Below, piece by piece: positions 17,514 to 22,916 of a stretch of 22,916 nucleotides of DNA. Position numbers and translations under genes: made by a program. A model generated the notes under the pieces. It did not search any database. It was not told the DNA's origin and saw only the letters and a list, made by a program, of their open reading frames with translations. The stretch covers positions 1 to 22,916 of the forward strand of contig DAOWNV010000009.1 in NCBI GenBank assembly GCA_030642405.1, read 5' to 3'. This DNA comes from Desulfosarcina sp. Its GTDB lineage: Bacteria > Desulfobacterota > Desulfobacteria > Desulfobacterales > Desulfosarcinaceae. How positions within the stretch are numbered: the stretch's first letter is position 1; the number at the start of each line of letters is the position of its first letter.

Positions 17514-17542
17514 TAAATAGAGGATTCGTAGCGACAAGTCAA
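17514..17542 (-). promoter_or_regulatory. Candidate tRNA-Arg promoter
   Basis: On the minus strand TTGACT (17537-17542) and TATTTA (17514-17519) are spaced 17 nt. The -10 lies 18 nt before the mature tRNA 5' end, giving a short leader of about 11 nt, as expected for a tRNA gene. The -10 match is partial. Confidence 0.5.
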
Positions 17543-17558
17543 CCTCTTTACGGAACAG

Positions 17559-18860
17559 CTAAATCTGGAACAGGGAGTCGCCGGCCTCTTCAAGCGCGGC
17601 TTTTGCTTCTCCCACTACGTATAGGGAGCCGGCGATACAGACCGCATCATCGGGTTCGGATGTTGCCAGAGCATGACGAACGGCGTCGGCAACATCAGGA
17701 ACGATTTCTATGTTCGATATAAAACGCTTCGCAGTCGCTTCAATCGTTTTTGGGGGGAGCGACCGATCTATCTTGGGTTGAGTGATGATCAGGCGCGTAC
17801 AGGGACCTACCAGATCCTTGAGAATGGATGTATATGGTTTGTCGTCCAGAATCCCCGCCACCATGGTTATCCGACGTCCTTTTAAAGTGTTCCGAAGAAA
17901 GCGGCTTAACCGCCTGGCAGCCATGATGTTGTGTGCTCCGTCCAGAATGACAAAGGGGTTTTGTGAAATGACTTCTAAACGGCCCGGCCATCGATTCCGG
18001 GTCAATCCTGACTGGATCTGGTCCTGTTTCAATGGGACGTGGTTACGAATGAGAATTTCACAGGCAGCCAAGGTCAACGATGCGTTATCAACTTGATGCC
18101 CACCCATGAGGCCGGTCTGCATACCTTTCCATCGATGGTCGATGCCAAAATAGGAAAAACGATTGTTGTTGTTGCTGCTGCGACGAACGCGAAAATCCCG
18201 TCCTTTCATAAACAGAGGCGCCGATTTTTTGGAAGCGGTTTTTTCGACAACCCTTCTCGCACTTTTTTGATTTACGCCTGTAATTACAGGTATTTTCGAT
18301 TTAATGATGCCTGCTTTCTCTCCGGCGATGGCAGCGATAGTATCTCCAAGGTAGGATCTATGTTCAAGGGAAATGTTCGTGATAATACTCAGAATTGGAG
18401 AAATGACGTTGGTGGCATCCAGCCGACCGCCCATACCGGTTTCGATAACGGCATAGTCAACGTTTTGGTGTTGGAATTCGTAAAAAGCCATTGCAGTGGA
18501 AAATTCGAAAAAGGTGGGCTCCCTTTCTCCATGGTGAACAGCCTTGACAGCTTCCCAGGAAGTCACCACCGCATCGTCATCAATCGGTTTCCCATTGACG
18601 CAAATCCTCTCGTTGAACCGGATCAGGTGCGGAGATGTATAGAGTCCGACCCGATACCCGGCAATTTGCAATATTTTAGCAAGGGTGGATGCGATGGAGC
18701 CTTTGCCGTTGGTTCCGGCGATATGGATGGTGGAGAAAGTTTGATGTGGGTTTCCAAGTCCGTTTAAAATATTGGAGATGGTCGACAGCCCCAGTATGAT
18801 TCCGAATCGCCGCATACTGTACATTGATTTTAGACAGTCGTTGTAAGCACGGGTCGACAT
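17559..18860 (-). CDS. folC: Folylpolyglutamate synthase / dihydrofolate synthase
   Basis: A 433-residue Mur-ligase-like ATPase that adds glutamate to (dihydro)folates. The P-loop GTNGKGS is at 49-55 in HIAGTNGKGSIASTLAKIL, and GMGGRLDATNVI is the family omega-loop signature. GEKAGIIK and a C-terminal Mur-ligase-type domain with ILDGAHN follow. The length is typical. The ATG at 18858-18860 has a perfect GGAGG at 7 nt. It is not beside other folate genes or accD here. Whether it also has dihydrofolate synthase activity cannot be read from the motifs I can see. Confidence 0.94.
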   Translation of the reverse strand: MSTRAYNDCLKSMYSMRRFGIILGLSTISNILNGLGNPHQTFSTIHIAGTNGKGSIASTLAKILQIAGYRVGLYTSPHLIRFNERICVNGKPIDDDAVVTSWEAVKAVHHGEREPTFFEFSTAMAFYEFQHQNVDYAVIETGMGGRLDATNVISPILSIITNISLEHRSYLGDTIAAIAGEKAGIIKSKIPVITGVNQKSARRVVEKTASKKSAPLFMKGRDFRVRRSSNNNNRFSYFGIDHRWKGMQTGLMGGHQVDNASLTLAACEILIRNHVPLKQDQIQSGLTRNRWPGRLEVISQNPFVILDGAHNIMAARRLSRFLRNTLKGRRITMVAGILDDKPYTSILKDLVGPCTRLIITQPKIDRSLPPKTIEATAKRFISNIEIVPDVADAVRHALATSEPDDAVCIAGSLYVVGEAKAALEEAGDSLFQI

Positions 18861-18925
18861 ACATGAACCTCCTACACTGAACTTGAAATATGGGTTTTTT
18901 CAAAAATCGTAAGGTTGTCAGTGAA

Positions 18926-18968
18926 CAAAAACAAAAACCCGGCGGGGAGGAGTTACTCCCGACCGGGT
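18926..18968 (-). terminator. Rho-independent terminator of rpsU
   Basis: On the minus strand ACCCGG pairs with CCGGGT around an inner GC-rich stem-loop (18968-18937), and a TTTTTGTTTTTG tract follows to 18926. It starts 22 nt after the rpsU stop, a strong and well-placed terminator. Confidence 0.88.
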
Positions 18969-18990
18969 CATGTAATCTAACAGGCTGGTG

Positions 18991-19197
18991 TTAGCGGTAT
19001 CTCTTGGCACGTGAAGCAGCAATTCGCTGCCGACGTACGGCCTCTCGCTCTTTGCGACGACGATACTCACTTGGCTTTTCGTAGCTTTTTTTCAGCTTCA
19101 GGCGTTTAAACAGACCGTCATTCTGAATTTTTTTCTTCAGAATTCGCATAGCCTTTTCGAGATCGTTATCAAAAACTTTAACTTCAATTGCTTTCAA
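18991..19197 (-). CDS. rpsU: 30S ribosomal protein S21
   Basis: 68 residues, strongly basic, with the S21 N-terminus MKAIEVKVFDNDLEKAMRIL (the last residues before a Lys-rich helix) and the typical C-terminal RRRKEREAVRRQR run. The only start that gives the conserved N-terminus is TTG at 19195-19197, with a GGGGAG site about 10 nt upstream; a stop codon lies in frame just before. The gene appears monocistronic, with its own terminator downstream and 123 nt to adk upstream. Confidence 0.93.
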   Translation of the reverse strand: MKAIEVKVFDNDLEKAMRILKKKIQNDGLFKRLKLKKSYEKPSEYRRRKEREAVRRQRIAASRAKRYR

Positions 19198-19320
19198 ACT
19201 GACTCAACTCCCCTCTTTCCCATCAGTGAAGATACTTATTCTGTCAGATGGTTATTTTTCGAATCGCTCTGTCTACTATAAAAATAATTTCCGTTCAACA
19301 GGTTTTTTTAATCAAAGGGA

Positions 19321-19680
19321 TCAAGTCAGCTTGGAGATGAGCTCATCCGTTACCTCTTTTACACTTGGAGCACCATCCAAAGTAATGTATTTTATACCTT
19401 TCCCTGCAAGGTCTTTGAAATAGTAAGCCGATGCCAGAGTCCCCTCTGTTGCGTCATAGTAGATAGCGTGGCGTTTGTTGATGGCCCCTCCATCCTGATC
19501 ATCATCCCTGGTTTTGAGGTCACCACCGCAAACCCGGCATGTGTCGCCATCAGGTTTTATGGCATCGATGTAGATGTTGTTGGGGTGATTGTTGTCATTT
19601 ACGCAGAGACGACGCCCCATGATACGGTTTTTGGCGATTTCGCGATCCAACAATATTTCGATCACGATATCCAATGCCAT
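19321..19680 (-). CDS. adk: Adenylate kinase, C-terminal half (after in-frame TAA)
   Basis: 119 residues from the ATG at 19678-19680, in the same reading frame as the N-terminal half. It begins MALDIVIEILL, the core strand after the NMP-binding part. GRRLCVNDNNH follows at 22-32, then CRVC at 48-51, giving a Cys-containing, probably zinc-binding LID. The closing helices end in ELISKLT. On its own it lacks the P-loop and cannot be an active kinase. AAGGAAG lies 5 nt before the ATG and could act as a ribosome binding site, though it also simply encodes Lys-Glu of the original protein. It is either the second half of a broken gene or a separately started subunit of a split enzyme. Confidence 0.85.
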   Translation of the reverse strand: MALDIVIEILLDREIAKNRIMGRRLCVNDNNHPNNIYIDAIKPDGDTCRVCGGDLKTRDDDQDGGAINKRHAIYYDATEGTLASAYYFKDLAGKGIKYITLDGAPSVKEVTDELISKLT

Positions 19681-19698
19681 ACCGGCTTCCTTGAGAGC

Positions 19699-19701
19699 TT
19701 A
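19699..19701 (-). other. In-frame TAA at codon 98 of adk
   Basis: The codon order is Lys-Leu-Asp-TAA-Ala-Leu-Lys-Glu-Ala-Gly-Met, with adenylate kinase sequence continuing in frame on both sides. One base change from GAA, AAA or CAA would create this stop. Confidence 0.9.
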
Positions 19702-19992
19702 ATCCAGCTTGATGGCCTGGTTTTTATTCCTGGGGAATCCATCCAGCAGCCAGCCGTTTTTACAATCATCTTGTTTTAAACGGTCGAGGATCATGGGTAT
19801 GGTAATCTCATCCGGAACCAAGTCACCCTTGTCTATGTAGGCTTTTGCCTGAGCACCCAGTTCAGTCCCTTTACCAATATTTTCGCGAAAAATTGCCCCT
19901 GATTCGATATGGGCAGTGTTGTACTTGTCTTTCAGGATCGAACCCTGGGTACCTTTACCACTTCCATTGGGGCCAAAAAACAAGATATTCAT
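19699..19992 (-). CDS. adk: Adenylate kinase, N-terminal half (ends at in-frame TAA)
   Basis: 97 residues. The P-loop GPNGSGKGT is at 7-15, the AMP-binding region includes ESGAIFREN and LVPDEIT, and DGFPRN is at 84-89. The enzyme interconverts ATP, AMP and ADP and is normally essential. The whole frame 19321-19992 would encode about 223 residues, the expected size for a long-LID bacterial adenylate kinase, apart from this one stop. The ATG has an excellent AAGGAGAAGGTGA purine tract directly upstream. No other sign of decay is seen in either half. Sequencing error, recent mutation, readthrough and a true split gene are all open. Confidence 0.88.
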   Translation of the reverse strand: MNILFFGPNGSGKGTQGSILKDKYNTAHIESGAIFRENIGKGTELGAQAKAYIDKGDLVPDEITIPMILDRLKQDDCKNGWLLDGFPRNKNQAIKLD

Positions 19993-20418
19993 TCACCTTC
20001 TCCTTTCTGTTTCCCGTTTGCAATCACAGGATGATGGATAATATAGTTTGCGCTGAAATGCTGAAGTCCATCGCCTTGAATCGGAAAAATTATTTCCGTA
20101 TATTAGTTGATTATGTCAACTTGATTTTATTTTAACCTTTATCACGATTGCTCCAGCTATCACCGCTTTACTACAAAAATGATCAGGGCTTGTCAAGCAC
20201 GGCATTGATCGCACATCAATTGTAATTTTGTCCATCTATGTTATAATAAGGAAGATCGGGATAGGGAAGAGCCTCACGACTCCCCCTCCCACACCACGCT
20301 GCATACGGGCAAAAACTCCCGGTTTCAAGAGTTCACGCACGCGGGTTTTGCCGCTAAGCCTCCTTCAGGCGCGCATTGCTGCAACACCCTTACCCTTTAA
20401 ACATAAAAGGAGAATGGA
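19993..20418. other. Divergent region between adk and the YeeE/YedE pair
   Basis: No convincing gene is seen in these 426 nt. It contains three short perfect dyads: AGTTGA-N5-TCAACT at 20105-20121, GCTTG-T-CAAGC at 20188-20198, and ATTGAT-N5-ATCAAT at 20204-20220. A good plus-strand promoter (20220-20247) comes next. A long leader of about 165 nt follows, with a possible stem GGCAAAA (20308-20314) / TTTTGCC (20346-20352). Confidence 0.6.
20220..20247 (+). promoter_or_regulatory. Extended -10 promoter of the YeeE/YedE pair
   Basis: TTGTAA (20220-20225) and a perfect TATAAT (20242-20247) are spaced 16 nt, with TG one base upstream of the -10. The dyad ATTGAT-N5-ATCAAT touches the -35 box, a position fit for an activator or repressor. 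Confidence 0.65.
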
Positions 20419-21003
20419 ATGAAAAAATTGCTTTTTCAAAAACAATGGGGTTGGCGCACAAGTGGCATTGGTTTAGGCATTATTTTTGTTCTTGCTGTAG
20501 CTATAATTAAACCAATAGGGGTATCCACTCAATTTGTCATCTTGGATGGCGCTATCTGGAATATTTTTTCCAACGAAATAATTGTGGAGAATTCCGACAC
20601 AAAGAGCGGCTATTCAAGCCCCAACGCCTACCTAAACAAAAGTGGTGGGAAGTATGCAAAGAATGCAGCCAACCTTTTTAATTACTCTTTTATCTTTGTG
20701 GTAGCTATGGTGCTTGGCGGCTTTATTGCTAATAGACTTACACCAACCAAGGGGGGCAATGAAGATCTATTTGCACCACCCGTTTGGCGCAACCAGTTTG
20801 GAGCGTCGCCTTTTAAGCGATATTTTGCAGTTTTCCTGGGTGGAATTTTAGCATTGATAGGTGCGCGTTTAGCCGGCGGTTGTACAAGTGGTCACATGAT
20901 GAGCGGAATGATGCAGACGTCATTAAGTGGTTATCTTTTTGCCGCTGGGGCTTTTGCTGCGGCTGTTCCCGTAGCTATTTTAATGTACAGAAAGGGCAAG
21001 TGA
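20419..21003 (+). CDS. YeeE/YedE (TsuA-like) sulfur transporter, first half protein
   Basis: A 194-residue membrane protein with about four hydrophobic segments (near 15-33, 88-106, 134-152 and 170-188). A family hallmark GARLAGGCTSGHMMSG at 148-163 contains Cys155. This is half of the YeeE/YedE (DUF395, sulphur transport) fold; the thiosulfate transporter TsuA uses such cysteines to pass its substrate. The ATG has AGGAG at a 6-nt spacing. It is followed within 1 nt by the second half gene, so the two presumably form a heteromeric carrier, as known for PmpA/PmpB-type pairs. Codons are visibly A+T-richer than in the flanking housekeeping genes, suggesting acquisition. The substrate is not proven. 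Confidence 0.85.
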   Translation: MKKLLFQKQWGWRTSGIGLGIIFVLAVAIIKPIGVSTQFVILDGAIWNIFSNEIIVENSDTKSGYSSPNAYLNKSGGKYAKNAANLFNYSFIFVVAMVLGGFIANRLTPTKGGNEDLFAPPVWRNQFGASPFKRYFAVFLGGILALIGARLAGGCTSGHMMSGMMQTSLSGYLFAAGAFAAAVPVAILMYRKGK

Positions 21004-21004
21004 A

Positions 21005-21565
21005 ATGAACATTTTTATAGCAGTCATTCTAGGTTCATTGTTTGGCTTTATAATGCACAAAGCAGGAGCAACAAACCCACAAATAATCATTAATATGCTG
21101 CGTCTTAAGAACCTTCATCTAATGAAGGCTATTCTTCTTGGCATAGGCATCAGTAACTTGGCACTCTTTTTATTACTTGCTACAGGGGTTGTTGATCCTT
21201 TGCACGTTAGCGTAAAGTCCTCCTATGTGGGTGTAATTATTGGTGGAGTATTGCTGGGTATTGGTTGGGCTATTTCCGGCTTTTGCCCCGGTACCGGCGT
21301 GATTGCAATCGGTTCAGGAAGGAAAGATGCGTTACCTTTCATTTTGGGCGGACTTGTAGGTGCATTCATTTACATGCTGGTTTACGAAAAACTAGTAGGT
21401 TCAATATTGCTTGACAAACTGGGAGGGAAAACAACATTGGCTGTAACAGGTAATGAAAATTTCCCAGCACTATTTCCCGATGTTCCCGGCATTGTTGTCG
21501 CCGGCATAATTGCTATTGTTTTTATAATAATTGCCTGGATGCTCCCTGAAGGCGATAATGCCTGA
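21005..21565 (+). CDS. YeeE/YedE (TsuA-like) sulfur transporter, second half protein
   Basis: 186 residues with about five hydrophobic segments. ISGFCPGTGVIAIGSGRKDAL at about 90-110 carries the second family hallmark, with Cys94 in GFCPG. The N-terminus GSLFGFIMHKAGATNP is typical of the YeeE/YedE partner protein. The ATG begins one base after the stop of the first half, so the two are translated as a unit. Neither half alone contains both Cys motifs, which supports assembly of one transporter from both. No rhodanese, TusA or regulator gene sits beside them here, unlike many loci of this family. Confidence 0.85.
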   Translation: MNIFIAVILGSLFGFIMHKAGATNPQIIINMLRLKNLHLMKAILLGIGISNLALFLLLATGVVDPLHVSVKSSYVGVIIGGVLLGIGWAISGFCPGTGVIAIGSGRKDALPFILGGLVGAFIYMLVYEKLVGSILLDKLGGKTTLAVTGNENFPALFPDVPGIVVAGIIAIVFIIIAWMLPEGDNA

Positions 21566-21925
21566 GTTGTTGCACCCTTATCATTTCCGGAGGCAAACTT
21601 ACCCCAAAGGTGCATAAGCAATATGTAAAAAAACAGGTTTGGATAAAGATCGAAGATTGAAAGACATTAGGTTGTGCCAAAAAGCACAATTGCCGGACAG
21701 CCTAACCTGCCTCTTGTTAAACCCAACCGATGGTGGTACGTAGGGCGCTTACTAAATTCAACCCTTTCAGGTAATGTTCCTGGACTGAGTTATCGGTCGT
21801 CGCGGTATTTCCCATACAGCTTCCTCGCTCTGGCCTTGCAAAATTATTATCTGAAGGAGTAGAGGGATCAGCCCATAACCTTTTTCACCCGTTTGACTCT
21901 CTATGCCAAACGTCGAGGAACATGC
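21566..21925. other. Gene-free stretch before glyQ
   Basis: No gene is supported in these 360 nt. There is a small perfect stem TTGTGC-N6-GCACAA at 21672-21689, enclosed by TTAGG/CCTAA, with no T-run behind it. A spaced TGCACC/GGTGCA pair lies near 21573-21614. There is no T-box or other recognised leader for glyQ, and no clear promoter. Confidence 0.5.
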
Positions 21926-22801
21926 ATGAATTTTCAAAATGTGATTCTTACGTTGGACAGATTCTGGGCCCGCAAGGGCTGTCTGTTGGTTCAGCCCTAT
22001 GACCTGGAAGTGGGGGCCGGTACATTTCACCACCACACCACCTTGAAAGCCTTGGGTCCCGAGCCATGGGACGTGGCTTACGTTCAGCCATCCCGAAGGC
22101 CCACAGACGGCAGGTACGGGGATAACCCCAACCGCCTTCAACACTACTACCAATACCAGGTGATTTTAAAACCATCCCCCACCAATGTTCAGCAGCTTTA
22201 CCTGCAAAGCATGAAGGCATTGGGTGTAGATCCGCTGGAGCATGACATTCGATTCGTAGAAGATGACTGGGAATCTCCAACGTTGGGTGCTTCCGGCCTG
22301 GGCTGGGAAGTTTGGCTGGACGGGATGGAGTGCACTCAGTTCACCTATTTCCAGCAAGCCTGCAGCATGGAACTCTCCCCAATTTCCGTAGAGTTGACCT
22401 ACGGGCTTGAACGAATTGCCATGTATCTGCAGAGTATAGACAACGTCTACGATCTCAAGTGGAACGACAACGTCACCTACGGCCAAGTCCACCATAAACA
22501 GGAAGTGGAACAGTCCACCTACAATTTCGAAAAGGCGGATGTGGACATGCTGCTGAACTTGTTCAATCAATACGAAGCGGAGTCTACCCGAATTATCAAA
22601 GACGATCTGGTGCTTCCGGCCTTTGAATACATGCTCAAGTGCAGCCACACCTTTAATCTGCTGGACGCCCGGGGGGCCATTAGCGTCACCGAACGGACGG
22701 GATATATCGCTAGGATTCGAAACCTAACACGCGCCTGCGGCGCGGCATACCTCAAGCAGCGGGAAGCGATGGGGTTTCCATTAATAAAAAAAGATATATG
22801 A
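21926..22801 (+). CDS. glyQ: Glycyl-tRNA synthetase alpha subunit
   Basis: A 291-residue catalytic subunit of the bacterial alpha2-beta2 GlyRS, class II. It has LVQPYDLEVGAGTFHHHT near the N-terminus, DWESPTLGASGLGWEVWLDGME in the middle, and GLERIAMYLQ as the class II motif 3 region. The start at 21926 gives the conserved MNFQNVILTL and has GAGG at a 7-nt spacing; the frame is open 11 codons further upstream, but that part is not GlyQ-like. glyS follows 7 nt downstream. Confidence 0.97.
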   Translation: MNFQNVILTLDRFWARKGCLLVQPYDLEVGAGTFHHHTTLKALGPEPWDVAYVQPSRRPTDGRYGDNPNRLQHYYQYQVILKPSPTNVQQLYLQSMKALGVDPLEHDIRFVEDDWESPTLGASGLGWEVWLDGMECTQFTYFQQACSMELSPISVELTYGLERIAMYLQSIDNVYDLKWNDNVTYGQVHHKQEVEQSTYNFEKADVDMLLNLFNQYEAESTRIIKDDLVLPAFEYMLKCSHTFNLLDARGAISVTERTGYIARIRNLTRACGAAYLKQREAMGFPLIKKDI

Positions 22802-22808
22802 GGTGAAG

Positions 22809-22916
22809 ATGGATACCTTACTACTTGAAATCGGTGCCGAAGAAATCCCGGCGGGCTATATTCAGCCGGCACTGGATGCCATGGCCGATAATCTGTTGAA
22901 ACAGTTGGACAATGCC
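22809..22916 (+). CDS. glyS: Glycyl-tRNA synthetase beta subunit, 5' end only
   Basis: Only the first 36 residues are inside the window. The opening LLLEIGAEEIPAGYIQPAL is the hallmark start of GlyS, the tRNA-binding subunit. The ATG has GAGG 5 nt upstream and lies 7 nt after the glyQ stop, the standard glyQS operon. Confidence 0.95.
   Translation, partial: MDTLLLEIGAEEIPAGYIQPALDAMADNLLKQLDNA

Noticed and set aside
18039..18767. A 242-codon plus-strand open frame opposite folC
   Set aside because: folC is fully conserved in this stretch, so the opposite frame is a by-product of its codon use.
19699..19701. Stop-codon reassignment or selenocysteine/pyrrolysine at the adk stop
   Set aside because: The codon is TAA, not TGA or TAG, and TAA ends several other genes in the window normally.
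21674..21862. A 62-codon plus-strand open frame before glyQ
   Set aside because: No ribosome binding site and no recognisable family; the composition looks like intergenic DNA.
21566..21925. T-box leader for glyQS
   Set aside because: No T-box-like conserved core, specifier stem or terminator/antiterminator pair is seen. T-boxes are also rare outside Gram-positive bacteria.
1..22916. CRISPR array, prophage, toxin-antitoxin or defence island
   Set aside because: No regular direct repeats, no integrase or phage genes and no defence-type domains were found on either strand.

Overview
The window reads as a chromosomal housekeeping region of a Gram-negative bacterium, most likely a Desulfobacterota (former Deltaproteobacteria) member near Desulfobacteraceae. 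The lineage is inferred from protein style: a PurS-PurL fusion beside a long PurQ, a short EF-Ts, a split YeeE/YedE pair, and the adenylate kinase sequence. It was not tested by a search.

Positions 1-15265 are a near-continuous minus-strand block. In transcription order (right to left) it holds rho, rpmE, prfA, prmC, rpsB, tsf, pyrH, frr, uppS, cdsA, dxr, rseP, purL, purQ and a lipid A-type acyltransferase that runs off the left edge. The rpsB-to-rseP part is the classic proteobacterial cluster for translation, UMP kinase, undecaprenyl and CDP-DAG lipid precursors, the MEP pathway and envelope stress. Here it is followed by purine synthesis and an acyltransferase. Junctions are tight: purL/purQ overlap by 4 nt, purQ/acyltransferase by 8 nt, prfA/prmC by about 8 nt, and frr/uppS by 11 nt if the TTG start is right.

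A 432-nt divergent gap (15266-15697) separates rho from a plus-strand CCA-adding/poly(A)-polymerase-family gene. The gap carries a perfect 14-bp inverted repeat. To its right, on the minus strand, lie folC, a tRNA-Arg(CCG) with its own candidate promoter and a clear terminator, rpsU with a strong terminator, and adenylate kinase. The adk reading frame is intact over about 223 codons except for one in-frame TAA at codon 98, so it appears as two open frames.

From 20419 onward the strand flips to plus: two visibly A+T-richer genes for the halves of a YeeE/YedE thiosulfate/sulfur-type transporter, behind a good extended -10 promoter, then glyQ and the start of glyS.

I found no CRISPR array, no phage genes, no intact insertion sequence and no convincing new multigene system. 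The observations most worth checking are the interrupted adk, the inverted repeat in front of rho, and the dyad-rich region between adk and the transporter pair.
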